Positions 18,240-31,571 of a stretch of DNA of 39,566 nucleotides are shown one piece after another (the first letter of the stretch is position 1; each line of letters begins with the position of its first letter). Under the pieces are notes generated by a model that was given only the letters and a program-made list of their open reading frames with translations, searched no databases and was not told the DNA's origin. Source of the stretch: Rheinheimera salexigens (GTDB lineage: Bacteria > Pseudomonadota > Gammaproteobacteria > Enterobacterales > Alteromonadaceae); the NCBI RefSeq assembly GCF_001752395.1, contig NZ_MKEK01000001.1:1-39566 (forward strand). The letters are read 5' to 3'. The position numbers were made by a program, and so were the translations under genes.

Positions 18240-19424
18240 TTACGCTACGATTTTTGATACTACACCAGCACCTACTGTGCGGCCGCCTTCACGGATGGCG
18301 AAGCGTAAACCTTCAGTCATCGCGATTGGACAAATTAATTCAACAACAAACTTCAAGTTGTCACCAGGCATAACCATCTCTACGCCTTCTGGTAATTCTA
18401 CTGCACCCGTTACGTCTGTAGTACGGAAGTAGAACTGTGGACGATAGCCTTTGAAGAATGGAGTATGACGACCACCTTCTTCTTTTGACAATACGTACAC
18501 TTCACCTTCAAACTTAGTGTGTGGCTTAATTGAACCTGGCTTAGCTAATACTTGGCCACGCTCTACGTCTTCACGCTTAGTACCACGTAATAACGCACCA
18601 ATGTTCTCGCCTGCACGACCTTCGTCTAACAGTTTACGGAACATTTCAACACCGGTACAAGTCGTCGCTACTGTGTCTTTGATACCTACGATTTCTACGG
18701 TCTCGCCAACTTTAACAATACCCTGCTCTACACGGCCTGTTACTACAGTACCACGACCAGCAATTGAGAATACGTCTTCGATTGGCATGATGAATGGCAT
18801 ATCAATAGCACGTACTGGATCTGGGATATACGTATCTAAGGCATGGCCTAATTCTACGATTTTTGCTTCCCACTCTTCCACGCCTTCTAACGCTTTTAAC
18901 GCTGAACCGCGGATTACTGGTAAGTCGTCACCTGGGAAGTCGTAGTCTGAAAGTAATTCACGTACTTCCATTTCTACTAATTCTAATAACTCTTCGTCAT
19001 CTACCATGTCACACTTGTTCATGAACACGATGATGTAAGGAACACCAACTTGACGTGATAACAAGATGTGCTCACGTGTTTGTGGCATTGGACCATCGGT
19101 AGACGCTACTACTAAAATAGCACCATCCATCTGCGCAGCACCCGTGATCATGTTTTTAACATAGTCGGCGTGACCTGGGCAGTCTACGTGTGCGTAGTGA
19201 CGTGCAGGCGTATCATATTCAACGTGTGAAGTGTTGATGGTGATACCACGTGCTTTTTCTTCTGGCGCTTTGTCGATTTGATCAAATGCAAACGCCTTAC
19301 CGCCGTATGTTTTTGCTAATACGTTGGTGATTGCTGCAGTTAAAGTAGTTTTACCATGGTCGACGTGACCGATAGTGCCTACGTTAACGTGCGGTTTAAT
19401 ACGTTCAAATTTAGCCTTAGCCAT
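18240..19424 (-). CDS. tufA: Elongation factor Tu, copy A
   Basis: EF-Tu delivers aminoacyl-tRNA to the ribosomal A site in a GTP-dependent step. The 394-residue protein shows the G motifs GHVDHGKT (G1), GITINTS (switch I, G2), DCPGHADY (G3) and NKCD (G4), followed by the two beta-barrel domains. The protein is identical to the copy at 34861-36045, and the genes differ at one synonymous base (19239 versus 35860). It ends the str operon, 52 bases after fusA, with a hairpin GGCCTGC/GCAGGCC (19451-19468) in between and a terminator after it. Confidence 0.99.
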   Translation of the reverse strand: MAKAKFERIKPHVNVGTIGHVDHGKTTLTAAITNVLAKTYGGKAFAFDQIDKAPEEKARGITINTSHVEYDTPARHYAHVDCPGHADYVKNMITGAAQMDGAILVVASTDGPMPQTREHILLSRQVGVPYIIVFMNKCDMVDDEELLELVEMEVRELLSDYDFPGDDLPVIRGSALKALEGVEEWEAKIVELGHALDTYIPDPVRAIDMPFIMPIEDVFSIAGRGTVVTGRVEQGIVKVGETVEIVGIKDTVATTCTGVEMFRKLLDEGRAGENIGALLRGTKREDVERGQVLAKPGSIKPHTKFEGEVYVLSKEEGGRHTPFFKGYRPQFYFRTTDVTGAVELPEGVEMVMPGDNLKFVVELICPIAMTEGLRFAIREGGRTVGAGVVSKIVA

Positions 19425-19476
19425 GAATAGACCCTTCTTTATTTAAATGCGGCCTGCCTAAGCAGGCCAAACTAAG

Positions 19477-21579
19477 TTAATCCGCTTTACGCGCTGCGAT
19501 AATCGTTTCAGTTACGTTGTTTGGAGCTTCTTGGTAGTTCAATGGTTCCATTGAATACGAAGCACGACCTTGGCTCAATGAGCGCATATTGGTCGCATAA
19601 CCAAACATCTCTGATAAAGGTACGTGTGCATCAACGATTTTAATGCCACCAGGGGCATCTTCCATACCATTGATCATACCGCGACGACGGTTTAAGTCAC
19701 CAACGATATCACCCATAAACTCTTCTGGAGTTACAACTTCAACTTTCATAATTGGCTCAAGAATAACTGGCTTCGCTTGAAGCGCGCCTTTCTTAAAGCC
19801 CATTGAACCTGCTATTTTAAACGCCATTTCGTTAGAGTCGACATCATGATATGAACCGTCGAATACCGTTACTTTAACGTCGATAACCGGGTATCCAGCA
19901 AGAACACCATTTTTCATCTGTTCTTGAACACCCTTGTCAATTGCCGGGATGTATTCTTTTGGAATAACACCACCCACAACTGCGTTAACAAACGAGTAAC
20001 CCGCGCCTTCTTCTTGCGGCTCGATTTTTAACCAACAATGACCAAACTGACCACGACCACCAGACTGACGAACAAACTTACCTTCAACTTCGGTAGCTTG
20101 ACGTAACGTCTCGCGGTAAGAAACTTGTGGTTTACCCACGTTAGCTTCTACTTTAAATTCACGTTTCATACGATCAACGATGATATCAAGGTGTAACTCA
20201 CCCATACCAGAGATGATAGTTTGACCCGTTTCTTCATCAGTATGTACGCGGAAAGATGGATCTTCTGCAGATAGTTTACCTAGTGCAATACCCATTTTTT
20301 CTTGGTCAGCTTTAGTTTTCGGTTCAACAGCAACAGAAATTACTGGCTCTGGAAATTCCATACGCTCTAATGTAATAATGTTGTTTAGATCACACAATGT
20401 GTCACCCGTTGTAACGTCTTTAAAACCGATACCAGCCGCGATATCACCAGCTAAAACTTCTTTAATTTCTTCACGGCTATTAGCATGCATCTGTACGATA
20501 CGACCAATACGTTCTTTTTTCATTTTTACCGGGTTGTAAACTGTATCACCTGAACGGATGATGCCTGAATACACACGGAAGAATGTTAACGTACCAACGA
20601 ACGGGTCAGTAGCAATTTTAAAGGCTAAAGCTGCAAATGGTTCATCATCAGAAGAATGACGCTCACCTGAAGTTTCATCTTCATGAATACCCATGATAGG
20701 CTTAACTTCAGTAGGTGATGGCAAGAAATAAATTACGTTGTCCAACATGGCCTGCACACCTTTATTTTTAAAAGATGAACCACATTGCACTAATACTACT
20801 TCGTTACGTAAAGTTAAATCGCGCAGCGCTTTACGAATTTCTTCTTCGCTGAACTCTCCACCTTCAAGATAACGTTCCATCAACTCTTCGCTAGCTTCTG
20901 CCGCTGCTTCGATCATGTTTTGACGCCATTCATTACATTCTTCCAGCATATCTGCTGGAATATCTTCGTAATGGAATGTCATACCATGGTCTTCCATATT
21001 CCAGTTGATCGCTTTCATTTTGATAAGGTCAACAACACCTTCAAAATCATCTTCAGCGCCAATTGGTAATTGGATTGGTACGATTGTGCTATTTAAGCGT
21101 GTTCTGGCTTGCTTCACTACGCGTAAAAAGTTGGCACCAGTACGGTCCATCTTGTTTACGTAGATCATGCGTGGTACTTCATACTTGTTTGCTTGACGCC
21201 AAACAGTCTCAGTCTGTGGTTGAACACCAGACGAGCCACAAAGTACAACTACAGCAGCATCAAGTACACGTAATGAACGCTCTACTTCTACTGTAAAGTC
21301 TACGTGACCTGGAGTGTCAATAAGGTTAATACGGTGAGTATCAAACTGCTTTGACATACCAGCCCAAAAGGTAGTAGTTGCAGCTGACGTGATAGTAATA
21401 CCACGTTCCTGCTCCTGCTCCATCCAGTCCATGGTCGCAGCACCATCATGTACTTCACCGATCTTATGTGAGCGCCCAGTATAAAAAATAATGCGTTCGC
21501 TTGTGGTTGTTTTGCCAGCATCAACGTGAGCTACAATACCAATGTTGCGATAGCGTTCTATTGGGGTTATACGTGCCAC
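19477..21579 (-). CDS. fusA: Elongation factor G
   Basis: EF-G is the GTPase that drives tRNA-mRNA translocation and, with RRF, ribosome recycling. The 700-residue protein (E. coli 704) has G1 AHVDAGKTT near residue 18, G3 DTPGHVDF, G4 NKMD, and domains II-V ending [19 protein letters not shown], the domain V region. It lies in the str operon between rpsG (27 bases) and tufA (52 bases). No sign of a second, spdA/fusB-like paralogue in the window. Confidence 0.99.
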   Translation of the reverse strand: MARITPIERYRNIGIVAHVDAGKTTTSERIIFYTGRSHKIGEVHDGAATMDWMEQEQERGITITSAATTTFWAGMSKQFDTHRINLIDTPGHVDFTVEVERSLRVLDAAVVVLCGSSGVQPQTETVWRQANKYEVPRMIYVNKMDRTGANFLRVVKQARTRLNSTIVPIQLPIGAEDDFEGVVDLIKMKAINWNMEDHGMTFHYEDIPADMLEECNEWRQNMIEAAAEASEELMERYLEGGEFSEEEIRKALRDLTLRNEVVLVQCGSSFKNKGVQAMLDNVIYFLPSPTEVKPIMGIHEDETSGERHSSDDEPFAALAFKIATDPFVGTLTFFRVYSGIIRSGDTVYNPVKMKKERIGRIVQMHANSREEIKEVLAGDIAAGIGFKDVTTGDTLCDLNNIITLERMEFPEPVISVAVEPKTKADQEKMGIALGKLSAEDPSFRVHTDEETGQTIISGMGELHLDIIVDRMKREFKVEANVGKPQVSYRETLRQATEVEGKFVRQSGGRGQFGHCWLKIEPQEEGAGYSFVNAVVGGVIPKEYIPAIDKGVQEQMKNGVLAGYPVIDVKVTVFDGSYHDVDSNEMAFKIAGSMGFKKGALQAKPVILEPIMKVEVVTPEEFMGDIVGDLNRRRGMINGMEDAPGGIKIVDAHVPLSEMFGYATNMRSLSQGRASYSMEPLNYQEAPNNVTETIIAARKAD

Positions 21580-21606
21580 AATAATATCCTCTTATTAACG
21601 ATGTGC

Positions 21607-22077
21607 TTACCAGCGGAAATGGGCAAATGCTTTGTTTGCATCAGCCATACGGTGCACGTCTTCACGCTTCTTAACCGCAGAACCTTTGTTATCAAGAGCA
21701 TCAAGCATTTCACCAGCTAAACGCTGTGCCATTGATTTCTCACCACGTTTACGAGCAGCTTCAACTAACCAGCGCATTGCAAGCGCGTTGCGGCGTATTG
21801 GACGTACTTCAACCGGTACTTGGTAAGTAGAACCACCCACACGGCGAGATTTAACTTCGACCGTTGGGCGAATATTGTCCAGAGCAACTTCAAAAATGTC
21901 TAAATGTTCTTTTTTAGACTTAGCAACTGCATACTCTAATGCGCCGTATACTATTGATTCAGCTGTAGATTTTTTTCCGTCGACCATAACGACGTTTACA
22001 AATTTGGCAAGTAATTCACTTCCGAACTTAGGATCTGGAAGGATTTTACGTTGTCCGATGACGCGTCTTCTTGGCAT
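21607..22077 (-). CDS. rpsG: 30S ribosomal protein S7
   Basis: S7 nucleates assembly of the 30S head and borders the E site. The 156-residue protein starts [22 protein letters not shown] and carries the signature region [21 protein letters not shown], given as landmark. In E. coli it represses the str operon by binding between rpsL and rpsG; the 91-base gap here resembles that RNA. Confidence 0.98.
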   Translation of the reverse strand: MPRRRVIGQRKILPDPKFGSELLAKFVNVVMVDGKKSTAESIVYGALEYAVAKSKKEHLDIFEVALDNIRPTVEVKSRRVGGSTYQVPVEVRPIRRNALAMRWLVEAARKRGEKSMAQRLAGEMLDALDNKGSAVKKREDVHRMADANKAFAHFRW

Positions 22078-22168
22078 TCGTAACTCCGATTGCTTCAGGT
22101 GATTCCAAAACTTTTAATACATTAAAGGAAAAAAAGTTGTTTAGTTTGGCCTTACTAACGGAGTACCG
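22078..22168 (-). promoter_or_regulatory. rpsL-rpsG intercistronic region, candidate S7-binding RNA
   Basis: The 91-base gap reads, in order, AAGGCCAAACTAAAC, CTTTAATGT, AAAAGTTTTGGAATCACCTG and CGGAGT. These blocks resemble, from memory, the E. coli intercistronic S7 site of similar length. I did not fold it. Confidence 0.5.
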
Positions 22169-22610
<442 letters not shown>

Positions 22611-22613
<3 letters not shown>

Positions 22614-22639
22614 CTAATGGTCAAGCTTTGACCTGTCAA
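22611..22639 (-). promoter_or_regulatory. str operon promoter
   Basis: A perfect TTGACA (22634-22639) and TAGAAT (22611-22616) lie 17 bases apart on the minus strand, followed by TCCGCGACC, a G+C-rich discriminator. It is the best -35 match in the window and drives rpsL-rpsG-fusA-tufA. Confidence 0.85.
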
Positions 22640-22649
22640 GCCCGAAAGC

Positions 22650-22677
22650 TAATTGCTGCTAATTTAAGCAGCAATTA
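22650..22677 (-). terminator. Hairpin after rpoC
   Basis: TTAATTGCTGC and GCAGCAATTA form a long perfect stem with an eight-base A/T loop. There is no T run after it, so it may be a weak terminator or a 3' end stabiliser. Confidence 0.5.
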
Positions 22678-22692
22678 ACCTCGACACTTGTA

Positions 22693-25600
22693 TTACTCGT
22701 CTTTACCAGATAAGTCCATATTTAGCGCATCAGACAAGGCCTGCTCCGCTACTTCTGCACTCATTACTGGTTCAACGCTTCCGCCATTGGCAATACGTTG
22801 CTTTTCGCGAGCACGGTTTTGATGGAATGCAAAACCGGTACCTGCTGGAATCAACCTACCAACAATAACGTTTTCTTTCAGACCGCGCAGTTCATCCTTT
22901 TTACCGCCAACGGCAGCTTCAGTCAGAACGCGAGTTGTCTCTTGGAACGATGCTGCCGATATAAATGAATCTGTCGACAACGAAGCTTTGGTAATACCCA
23001 GTAAAGCACGTTCGTACTTCGCTGGAATTTTACCTGCGGCTTCTAGCTCACGGTTAGCAATGTTAACACGTGCAACTTCAGCTTGTTCGCCTTCCAAGAA
23101 TTCACTATCGCCAGGGTGAATAATCAAACACTTACGCAACATTTGACGAATAATCGTTTCGATGTGCTTATCGTTGATTTTAACACCTTGTAAACGATAT
23201 ACGTCTTGTACTTCGTTAACAATGTAGCTAGCAACATGGTGGATACCACGTAAACGTAAAATATCGTGAGCTGACTCAGGACCTTCAGAGATCACCTCGC
23301 CTTTTTCAATTCGCTCACCTTCAAATACGTTAACCTGACGCCACATATGGATCATTTCTTCGTAAACATCACCCTCATCTGGGGTAATTAATAAGCGACG
23401 TTTACTTTTGGTTTCTTTACCAAAACTTATAGTACCTGAGATTTCAGCTAAAATAGCTGGATCTTTTGGCTTACGAGCTTCGAATAAGTCAGCAACCCGT
23501 GGTAAACCACCGGTGATATCCCGTGTTTTCGAGCTTTCTTGCGGAATACGCGCTAATACTTCACCCGCCGCTACTGCTCCACCATCACTAACTTCAATTG
23601 AAGCAAAGCTTGGTAAACGAATTTCTTGTAGCGTACCGTCGTCCATAGCTAAAATTAGTTTTGGCTCTTTCGCATTCGCTTTGGCCAAATCTTTTACTAC
23701 AGTACGGGTTAAACCAGTTAAATCGTCTTGTTGAACTTCAGTGTTACTGTCATCAACATCGCTGTGAGTTACCTGCGCACCACGTTCAAGAATGATTGGG
23801 TGTGAATGCGGATCCCAGCTTGCAACAATTTGTCCTGACGTGATTTTAGCATTGTCGTCCGTTGATAAAACTGAACCGTAAGGTAGTTTATAACGTTCTT
23901 TTTCCCGACCTAGCTCATCAATTACTGTCACTTCAGCTGAACGTGAAGTGATAACAATTTTGTTTTCAGAGTTACGCACAAACTTGGCATTTTGCAGTTT
24001 TAACGTACCGGCATTTTTAACCTGAACGCTGTTTTCTGCTGATGCTCTTGATGCCGCACCACCGATGTGGAAGGTACGCATGGTTAACTGTGTACCTGGC
24101 TCACCGATTGATTGTGCTGCAATAACACCGACAGCTTCACCAGCATTAATCAAGTGACCACGAGCTAAATCACGACCATAACACTTGGCACACACACCAA
24201 AGTCTGTTTGACAAGTGATTACAGAACGTACGTGCACTTCATCAATAGAGTGTTGCTCTAAAGTGTCACACAAGGCTTCATCAAGCATGGTACCGTCTTC
24301 TACTAAGACTTCACCACTAGCAGGAACAGTTACGTTACCAATGACGACTCGACCTAATACGCGCTCACGTAGCCCTTCTACAACGTCACCACCTTCGATA
24401 AGCGGTTTCATTACAATACCGTGCTCTGAACCACAGTCGAATTCTGTTACCACTAAATCTTGTGCAACATCCACTAGACGACGTGTTAAGTAACCCGAGT
24501 TTGCTGTTTTTAATGCCGTATCGGCCAAACCTTTACGCGCACCGTGAGTAGAGATAAAGTACTGTAATACACTTAAGCCTTCACGGAAGTTAGCGGTAAT
24601 AGGCGTTTCGATGATTGAACCATCTGGTTTAGCCATCAAACCACGCATTGCTGCTAACTGACGGATCTGAGCTGGTGAGCCCCGAGCGCCTGAATCGGCC
24701 ATCATATAAACTGAGTTAAATGATTTTTGCTGTACAGTATTGCCGTCGCGATCTACTACGTTTTCAACTGCTAAGTTTTCCATCATCGATTTAGATAATG
24801 TCTCGTTAGCCGTTGACCAAATATCGATAACTTTATTGTATTTTTCACCTGCGGTAACAAGACCTTGTTGGAACTGATCTTGTATTTCAGCTACTTCAGC
24901 TTCTGCAGCGTCGATAATGGTTGTTTTCGTATCTGGGATAACCAGATCGTTAATACCAACCGATACACCTGACAACATTGCATAATGGAAGCCGGTATAC
25001 ATGATTTGGTCAGCAAGGATAACAGTTTGTTTTAAACCGATACGACGATAAGCGCCGTTTAACAGTTTAGAAATCTGCTTTTTACCCATTGCTTCGTTAA
25101 CGCTTTCAAATGCTAAACCTTCAGGCAAAATTGAATATAAAATTGCCCGACCAACGGTAGTATCACGTACTGCTGTGGTTTCTGTACGGGTACCATCTTC
25201 AGCTATTTCAACTTCAGTGATACGCACTTTAACTTTAGCATGCAAGCTGGTGACATCAGCACGGAAAGCTTTTTCGGCTTCCTTAGCGCTTTTGAACATC
25301 ATGCCTTCGCCTTTAGCATTGATTGCATCACGCGTCATATAGTACAAGCCTAATACAACGTCTTGTGAAGGAACAATGATTGGTTCGCCGTTTGCAGGTG
25401 ATAACACGTTGTTTGTTGACATCATCAAGGCACGTGCTTCTAACTGTGCTTCAATTGTCAATGGAACGTGTACCGCCATTTGGTCACCATCGAAGTCGGC
25501 GTTATAAGCCGCACACACCAATGGGTGCAATTGAATAGCCTTACCTTCGATAAGTACTGGTTCAAATGCTTGAATACCTAAACGGTGCAATGTAGGCGCG

Positions 25601-26874
25601 CGGTTTAATAATACCGGGTGTTCACGAATCACTTCGTCTAACACGTCCCATACTGCAGCTTCTTCACGTTCAACCATTTTCTTAGCAGCTTTAATGGTGG
25701 TCGCTAAACCACGCATTTCTAACTTGCCGTAAATAAACGGTTTAAATAGCTCTAATGCCATTTTCTTTGGTAAACCACACTGGTGTAAACGCAATGTAGG
25801 ACCAACAACGATTACAGAACGTCCTGAGTAGTCAACACGCTTACCTAGTAAGTTCTGACGGAAACGACCTTGCTTACCTTTGATCATATCGGCCAAAGAT
25901 TTTAAAGGACGCTTGTTAGAGCCGGTAATAGCACGACCACGACGACCGTTATCTAATAACGCATCAACCGCTTCTTGTAACATACGTTTTTCGTTACGCA
26001 CGATAATATCAGGCGCAGACAAGTCTAATAAACGTTTTAAACGGTTATTACGGTTGATAACACGACGATATAAATCGTTTAAGTCAGAGGTAGCAAAACG
26101 ACCACCATCTAGTGGTACTAATGGACGTAAATCTGGTGGTAACACCGGAAGTACTGTCATAATCATCCACTCTGGCTTATTACCAGAGGTGAAGAAAGCT
26201 TCCATTAACTTTAAACGTTTACTGATCTTTTTACGCTTGGTTTCAGAGTTAATAGTCGGTAACTCTTCACGCATTTGCTTAATTTCGACCGCTAAGTCTA
26301 AGCCTTTTAAGATATCTAGTACGGCTTCCGCACCCATCTTGGCTTCAAACTCGTCACCATGTTCTTCTAATACATCAAGATACTCTTCTTCCGTTAGCAT
26401 CTGACGACGCTCTAAAGAAGTCATACCTGGTTCAGTAACAACATAGCTTTCAAAATATAATACGCGCTCGATATCACGTAATGTCATATCAAGTAATAAA
26501 CCAATACGGCTAGGTAATGATTTTAAAAACCAAATATGTGCCGTTGGGCTAGCAAGGTCAATGTGACCCATGCGCTCACGACGTACTTTGGTCAGCGTGA
26601 CTTCAACACCACACTTTTCACAAATTACACCACGGTGCTTTAAACGTTTATATTTTCCACATAAACATTCATAGTCTTTAACCGGGCCAAAGATACGAGC
26701 ACAGAACAAACCGTCACGCTCTGGTTTAAAGGTACGGTAGTTAATCGTTTCTGGCTTCTTTACTTCACCAAATGACCACGAGCGGATCATATCTGGTGAA
26801 GATAAACCGATACGGATAACATCAAACTCTTCGTTCTTAGTTTGTTGTTTCAGAAACTTTAATAAGTCTTTCAC
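22693..26874 (-). CDS. rpoC: RNA polymerase beta' subunit
   Basis: Beta' carries the catalytic Mg-binding loop and most of the clamp. The 1393-residue protein (E. coli 1407) starts with GTG after AGGAGAG. The N-terminal zinc site is C70, C72, C85, C88 in [19 protein letters not shown] (landmark). The active site loop is NADFDGD in [15 protein letters not shown], and the second zinc site is in [11 protein letters not shown]. It lies 65 bases after rpoB, with a perfect 8-pair hairpin (26906-26923) in the gap. A terminator-like hairpin follows it. Confidence 0.99.
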   Translation of the reverse strand: MKDLLKFLKQQTKNEEFDVIRIGLSSPDMIRSWSFGEVKKPETINYRTFKPERDGLFCARIFGPVKDYECLCGKYKRLKHRGVICEKCGVEVTLTKVRRERMGHIDLASPTAHIWFLKSLPSRIGLLLDMTLRDIERVLYFESYVVTEPGMTSLERRQMLTEEEYLDVLEEHGDEFEAKMGAEAVLDILKGLDLAVEIKQMREELPTINSETKRKKISKRLKLMEAFFTSGNKPEWMIMTVLPVLPPDLRPLVPLDGGRFATSDLNDLYRRVINRNNRLKRLLDLSAPDIIVRNEKRMLQEAVDALLDNGRRGRAITGSNKRPLKSLADMIKGKQGRFRQNLLGKRVDYSGRSVIVVGPTLRLHQCGLPKKMALELFKPFIYGKLEMRGLATTIKAAKKMVEREEAAVWDVLDEVIREHPVLLNRAPTLHRLGIQAFEPVLIEGKAIQLHPLVCAAYNADFDGDQMAVHVPLTIEAQLEARALMMSTNNVLSPANGEPIIVPSQDVVLGLYYMTRDAINAKGEGMMFKSAKEAEKAFRADVTSLHAKVKVRITEVEIAEDGTRTETTAVRDTTVGRAILYSILPEGLAFESVNEAMGKKQISKLLNGAYRRIGLKQTVILADQIMYTGFHYAMLSGVSVGINDLVIPDTKTTIIDAAEAEVAEIQDQFQQGLVTAGEKYNKVIDIWSTANETLSKSMMENLAVENVVDRDGNTVQQKSFNSVYMMADSGARGSPAQIRQLAAMRGLMAKPDGSIIETPITANFREGLSVLQYFISTHGARKGLADTALKTANSGYLTRRLVDVAQDLVVTEFDCGSEHGIVMKPLIEGGDVVEGLRERVLGRVVIGNVTVPASGEVLVEDGTMLDEALCDTLEQHSIDEVHVRSVITCQTDFGVCAKCYGRDLARGHLINAGEAVGVIAAQSIGEPGTQLTMRTFHIGGAASRASAENSVQVKNAGTLKLQNAKFVRNSENKIVITSRSAEVTVIDELGREKERYKLPYGSVLSTDDNAKITSGQIVASWDPHSHPIILERGAQVTHSDVDDSNTEVQQDDLTGLTRTVVKDLAKANAKEPKLILAMDDGTLQEIRLPSFASIEVSDGGAVAAGEVLARIPQESSKTRDITGGLPRVADLFEARKPKDPAILAEISGTISFGKETKSKRRLLITPDEGDVYEEMIHMWRQVNVFEGERIEKGEVISEGPESAHDILRLRGIHHVASYIVNEVQDVYRLQGVKINDKHIETIIRQMLRKCLIIHPGDSEFLEGEQAEVARVNIANRELEAAGKIPAKYERALLGITKASLSTDSFISAASFQETTRVLTEAAVGGKKDELRGLKENVIVGRLIPAGTGFAFHQNRAREKQRIANGGSVEPVMSAEVAEQALSDALNMDLSGKDE

Positions 26875-26905
26875 CTTAGCTCTCCTGTAAGAGGTAAACC
26901 GGAAT

Positions 26906-26923
26906 GGGGCAGAAATCTGCCCC
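26906..26923 (-). repeat. Hairpin between rpoB and rpoC
   Basis: GGGGCAGA and TCTGCCCC form eight perfect pairs around a two-base spacer, so the inner pairs probably open. There is no T run. It may mark an RNA processing or stability site. Confidence 0.6.
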
Positions 26924-26939
26924 CCAACTCAAGGTCGGT

Positions 26940-29900
26940 TTATTCCTCTTCCAATTCGATGTTAATACCAAGCGAACGGATCTCTTTCATTAATACGTTG
27001 AAAGATTCTGGCATGCCAGGTTCCATTCTGTGGTCACCATCTACGATGTTTTTATACATCTTAGTACGGCCATTGACGTCGTCTGATTTCACTGTCAGCA
27101 TTTCTTGCAACGTATACGCTGCGCCATATGCTTCAAGTGCCCACACTTCCATCTCACCGAAACGCTGACCACCGAACTGTGCTTTACCGCCCAGAGGTTG
27201 TTGCGTTACTAAGCTGTATGAACCAGTAGAACGAGCGTGCATTTTGTCGTCTACTAAGTGGTTCAGTTTCAGCATATACATGTAACCTACGGTTACTTTA
27301 CGCTCGAAACTATTACCAGTACGGCCATCATACAAGGTGATTTGACCACTTGATGGTAAATCGCCAAGCTCAAGCAGTTGTTTAATCTCAGCTTCTGTCG
27401 CGCCATCGAATACTGGTGTTGCCACCGGTAAACCTGCACGTAAGTTCTGAGCTAAACGACGTACTTCATCATCAGTGAAGCTTGCAATATCAACGCTTTG
27501 ACGTGATTCACCTAAAGCATATACTTTAGTTAAGAACTCACGGATCTCAGCCACTTCTTTGTACTCTTTGATCATGGCGTCAATTTTGTCACCAATACCA
27601 CGAGCCGCTAAGCCTAAGTGTGTTTCTAAGATCTGACCAATGTTCATCCGCGATGGTACACCCAGCGGGTTCAACACGATTTCAACCGGCTTGCCGTGTT
27701 CATCGTATGGCATATCTTCAACAGGCACGATAGTAGAGATTACACCCTTATTACCGTGACGGCCGGCCATTTTATCACCTGGCTGGATACTACGTTTTAC
27801 GGCTAAGTAAACTTTAACGATTTTAAGCACGCCAGGAGCAAGATCATCACCTTGGGTGATTTTGCGACGCTTAGCTTCAAATTTCTTATCGTATTCAACG
27901 CGAATTTCTTCGAATTGAGTCGCTAACTGCTCTAAGTCACTTTGTTTTTCTTCATCGCTTAAGCTCTGATTAAACAAATTGTCACCTTTTAAGGTGTTAA
28001 GCATCGCACGGTCTAAACCGGTTTGCTCAAGCAGGTTACGAGCACGATTACAAATGCCAGCTTCTAGAATACGGAATTCTTCGTTAAGGTCTTTTTTGGC
28101 CTGTCTTACTTCCATCTCTTCGATTTCACGTGCACGCTTGTCTTTTTCAAGACCATCGCGAGTGAAAACTTGGACGTCAATAATAGTACCTGATACTGAG
28201 TTAGGCACACGTAAAGAAGAGTCTTTAACATCAGACGCTTTTTCACCAAAGATTGCTCGTAGCAGTTTCTCTTCTGGTGTTAACTGGCTTTCACCTTTAG
28301 GTGTCACCTTACCAACCAGAATATCGCCACCTTTAACTTCGGCACCAATGTAAACAATACCTGACTCGTCTAACTTAGACAGTGCAGATTCACCTACGTT
28401 TGGAATATCAGCCGTTATTTCTTCAGAGCCAAGTTTGGTATCACGTGAGATACAGCTTAATTCTTGAATGTGAATAGTGGTTAAACGATCTTCTTGTACT
28501 AAGCGCTCTGATAATAAAATCGAGTCTTCGAAGTTGTAACCATTCCACGGCATAAAGGCGACACGTAAATTCTGACCTAACGCCAATTCACCTAAATCGG
28601 TAGATGGGCCATCAGCAAGTACGTCACCACGCTCAATAGGTTCACCATGATTAACGCAAGGACGTTGGTTAATACAGGTGTTTTGGTTTGAACGGGTATA
28701 TTTAGTCAGGGTATAGATATCTATGCCCGCTTCGCCTGCAATAGTTTCGTCTTCGTTAACTTTGATAACAATACGGCTAGCGTCGACATAGTCGATAACA
28801 CCACCACGTTTCGCTACCACGGTTACGCCCGAGTCTTTAGCCACAACGCGCTCAATACCGGTACCGACTAACGGCTTATCAGCACGTAAGGTTGGTACAG
28901 CTTGGCGTTGCATGTTCGCACCCATCAAGGCACGGTTAGCATCATCGTGCTCTAAGAACGGTATCAATGCGGCAGCAACAGATACGATTTGTTGCGGTGC
29001 AACATCCATATACTGTACTTTGTCTGCAGGCATTAACGTGGTTTCGTTTTTATAACGACACGGTACCAATTCTTCAGTTAAACGATTTTCAGCACTAATT
29101 TCAGCGTTGGCCTGTGCAATAACGAAGTTACCTTCTTCGATAGCAGATAAGTAATCTACATCATCAGTAACTACACCGTTATCGATACGACGATATGGCG
29201 TTTCTAAGAAACCATATTCGTTGGTTTGGGCAAACATTGATAAAGAGTTAATTAAACCGATGTTTGGACCTTCAGGCGTTTCGATAGGACATACACGACC
29301 ATAGTGAGTAGCATGAACGTCACGTACTTCAAAACCAGCACGCTCACGTGTTAAGCCGCCTGGGCCAAGCGCCGAGATACGACGTTTGTGCGTCACTTCT
29401 GATAACGGGTTATTTTGGTCCATAAACTGAGACAGTTGGCTTGAACCAAAGAACTCTTTAACCGCTGCTGAAATAGGCTTAGCATTAATTAAGTCCTGTG
29501 GCATAACCGCATCTAAATCACCTAACGATAGGCGTTCTTTAACTGCGCGCTCAACACGAACTAAACCAACACGGAATTGGTTCTCTGCCATTTCACCAAC
29601 TGAACGAATACGACGGTTACCTAAGTGGTCTATATCATCCACTTCACCGTGTCCGTTACGGATATCGATAAGCACTTTCATTACCGCTAAAATATCTTCT
29701 TTGCTTAAGATACCGGCGCCAATATTGTCTTCAAAGTCTACCCGACGGTTAAACTTCATCCGACCTACTGTTGATAAGTCATAACGATCGTCAGAGAAAA
29801 ATAAATTTGTGAATAATGTTTCAGCCGCATCGCGCGTTGGTGGTTCACCAGGACGCATCATACGGTAGATTTCAACAAGCGCTTCCATCTTGTTGCTACT

Positions 29901-30968
29901 TGGATCAATACGAATTGTCTCAGAGACATAAGCACCGTGATCTAAGTCATTAATATACAGTGTTTCAAAACTATCATAACCGGCAGTAGCCAGTGTTGCT
30001 AACAGCTCCAATGTGAGCTCTGCGTTCGCCTCGGCAATAATCTCTCCGGTTGAACGGTCAGCGTAATTTTTTGACAAGACACGGCCAACTACGTACTCAT
30101 GTGGTACTTCCATCATGGTCATGCCAGTTTTTTCTAGCTGACGCACATGGCGGGCGGTGATACGGCGACCTTGTTCTACGATAATTTCGCCATCATTGTC
30201 TTTAATATCGAATGCAGCAGTTTCACCGCGCAGACGATTAGCAATCACTGCCATAAGCAGTTTGCCATCTTTAATTTCGAACTTAGTGCTTTCAAAGAAA
30301 GTTTCTAAGATTTCTTCAGTACTTAATTCTAATGCACGCAATAAGATCGTAGCCGGTAATTTACGGCGACGGTCGATACGGACAAATAAATTATCTTTGG
30401 CGTCAAATTCAAAGTCTAACCAAGAACCACGGTAAGGAATAACGCGAGCGTTATACAACACTTTACCTGATGAGTGAGTTTTGCCTCGGTCATGATCAAA
30501 GAACACACCTGGACTACGGTGTAGCTGAGAAACGATAACACGTTCAGTACCGTTAATGACAAAAGTACCATTCTCAGTCATTAGCGGGATTTCACCCATG
30601 TAAACTTCTTGCTCACGAATGTCTTTAATCGTACCTGGTGCTGCTTCTCTGTCATAAATAACCATACGCAGCTTAACGCGTAATGGCGCTGAGTATGTGA
30701 CACCGCGGATCTGACATTCTTTTACATCAAATACGGGCTCCCCAATACGGTAGCTAACGTACTGCAATTCCGCGCTACCCGAGTAGCTTTTAATTGGGAA
30801 AACAGAACGGAATGCGGCTTCTAAGCCGTAGCCACCTTCCGGATCTGGCTCGATAAATTTGCTGAAAGATTCAATCTGAATCGACAACAGGTATGGCACA
30901 TCCAGAACTTCCGGACGCTTGCCGAAGTCCTTACGGATACGTTTCTTCTCAGAATAAGAATAAGTCAT
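26940..30968 (-). CDS. rpoB: RNA polymerase beta subunit
   Basis: Beta forms the catalytic pincer with beta'. The start [19 protein letters not shown] gives 1342 residues, exactly E. coli length; a longer in-frame extension of 35 residues is untypical and would read through the leader hairpins. GAGG lies seven bases before the ATG. The rifampicin region [20 protein letters not shown] and [11 protein letters not shown] is wild-type, so no rifampicin resistance is seen. The C-terminus ends with ...[10 protein letters not shown]. It shares the operon with rplJL through a leaky attenuator. Confidence 0.99.
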   Translation of the reverse strand: MTYSYSEKKRIRKDFGKRPEVLDVPYLLSIQIESFSKFIEPDPEGGYGLEAAFRSVFPIKSYSGSAELQYVSYRIGEPVFDVKECQIRGVTYSAPLRVKLRMVIYDREAAPGTIKDIREQEVYMGEIPLMTENGTFVINGTERVIVSQLHRSPGVFFDHDRGKTHSSGKVLYNARVIPYRGSWLDFEFDAKDNLFVRIDRRRKLPATILLRALELSTEEILETFFESTKFEIKDGKLLMAVIANRLRGETAAFDIKDNDGEIIVEQGRRITARHVRQLEKTGMTMMEVPHEYVVGRVLSKNYADRSTGEIIAEANAELTLELLATLATAGYDSFETLYINDLDHGAYVSETIRIDPSSNKMEALVEIYRMMRPGEPPTRDAAETLFTNLFFSDDRYDLSTVGRMKFNRRVDFEDNIGAGILSKEDILAVMKVLIDIRNGHGEVDDIDHLGNRRIRSVGEMAENQFRVGLVRVERAVKERLSLGDLDAVMPQDLINAKPISAAVKEFFGSSQLSQFMDQNNPLSEVTHKRRISALGPGGLTRERAGFEVRDVHATHYGRVCPIETPEGPNIGLINSLSMFAQTNEYGFLETPYRRIDNGVVTDDVDYLSAIEEGNFVIAQANAEISAENRLTEELVPCRYKNETTLMPADKVQYMDVAPQQIVSVAAALIPFLEHDDANRALMGANMQRQAVPTLRADKPLVGTGIERVVAKDSGVTVVAKRGGVIDYVDASRIVIKVNEDETIAGEAGIDIYTLTKYTRSNQNTCINQRPCVNHGEPIERGDVLADGPSTDLGELALGQNLRVAFMPWNGYNFEDSILLSERLVQEDRLTTIHIQELSCISRDTKLGSEEITADIPNVGESALSKLDESGIVYIGAEVKGGDILVGKVTPKGESQLTPEEKLLRAIFGEKASDVKDSSLRVPNSVSGTIIDVQVFTRDGLEKDKRAREIEEMEVRQAKKDLNEEFRILEAGICNRARNLLEQTGLDRAMLNTLKGDNLFNQSLSDEEKQSDLEQLATQFEEIRVEYDKKFEAKRRKITQGDDLAPGVLKIVKVYLAVKRSIQPGDKMAGRHGNKGVISTIVPVEDMPYDEHGKPVEIVLNPLGVPSRMNIGQILETHLGLAARGIGDKIDAMIKEYKEVAEIREFLTKVYALGESRQSVDIASFTDDEVRRLAQNLRAGLPVATPVFDGATEAEIKQLLELGDLPSSGQITLYDGRTGNSFERKVTVGYMYMLKLNHLVDDKMHARSTGSYSLVTQQPLGGKAQFGGQRFGEMEVWALEAYGAAYTLQEMLTVKSDDVNGRTKMYKNIVDGDHRMEPGMPESFNVLMKEIRSLGINIELEEE

Positions 30969-30999
30969 GGGGTTCCTCAGCTTGCTGATTTTTTTCCCG

Positions 31000-31017
31000 A
31001 CATCCATTATTGGATGT
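31000..31017 (-). repeat. AUAA-loop hairpin before rpoB
   Basis: ACATCCA-ATAA-TGGATGT on the minus strand forms seven perfect pairs, 31 bases from the rpoB ATG. A second small stem, TACCA/TGGTA (31024-31037), lies next to it. In E. coli this gap is processed by RNase III. Confidence 0.6.
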
Positions 31018-31071
31018 AATTGATACCAGCCATGGTAGCAACGGGGTGGGGAAATCATTGTCCCACAGCGC

Positions 31072-31102
31072 AAAAAGGCCGGTGATTAATTCATCACCAG
31101 CC
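31072..31102 (-). terminator. Attenuator between rplL and rpoB
   Basis: GGTGAT/ATCACC plus GGC/GCC with one mismatch form a stem followed by a T run of five on the minus strand. It matches in position the partial terminator that lowers rpoBC relative to rplJL in E. coli. Confidence 0.8.
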
Positions 31103-31141
31103 CAGCCTACATCTCAGGCAAACAATCCAGTATAAGCCGGA

Positions 31142-31507
31142 TTATTTAACTTCAACAGAGGCACCAGCTTCTTCAAGAATTTTCTTAAGTTCTGCTGCTT
31201 CGTCTTTAGAAACGCCTTCTTTGATAACAGCTGGAGCTGATTCAACTAAGTCTTTCGCTTCTTTCAGACCTAAACCTGTAGCGCCACGAACAGCTTTGAT
31301 TACTGACACTTTATTTGCGCCAATACCAGCTAACACTACGTTAAACTCTGTTTGTTCTTCAACAGCAGCCGCTGGACCTGCAGCAGAAGCTACAGCAGCA
31401 GAGGCAGAAACGCCGAATTTTTCTTCCATTGCAGATACTAATTCAACTACATCCATTACAGACATTGCTGCGATAGCATCTAAGATTTGATCTTTAGTCA
31501 CTGACAT
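31142..31507 (-). CDS. rplL: 50S ribosomal protein L7/L12
   Basis: L7/L12 is the multi-copy stalk protein that recruits translational GTPases. The 121-residue protein (E. coli 121) has the N-terminal dimer domain [20 protein letters not shown], an Ala-rich hinge ([16 protein letters not shown]), and the C-terminal factor-binding domain with [20 protein letters not shown]. It is 64 bases after rplJ and is followed by the attenuator. Confidence 0.99.
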   Translation of the reverse strand: MSVTKDQILDAIAAMSVMDVVELVSAMEEKFGVSASAAVASAAGPAAAVEEQTEFNVVLAGIGANKVSVIKAVRGATGLGLKEAKDLVESAPAVIKEGVSKDEAAELKKILEEAGASVEVK

Positions 31508-31571
31508 TGCTCAGATCCCTAAATTAGGGGACGAATCCCGATTAAACTTTACTATCAAACCAAACGTATTA

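Larger units (their letters stand above)
18188..19436 (-). repeat. tuf repeat, copy A
   Basis: This block is nearly identical to 34809-36057 (offset 16621), in the same orientation. It covers the gene, the 3' terminator and about 12 bases upstream of the start. I found one mismatch inside the gene and one just upstream (GAATAG versus GAGTAG after the start codon complement). Confidence 0.95.

Noticed and set aside
26940..31073. RpoB with 35 extra N-terminal residues
   Set aside because: The extension reads through the leader hairpins; MTYSYSEKK at 30968 has a ribosome site and gives the E. coli length.
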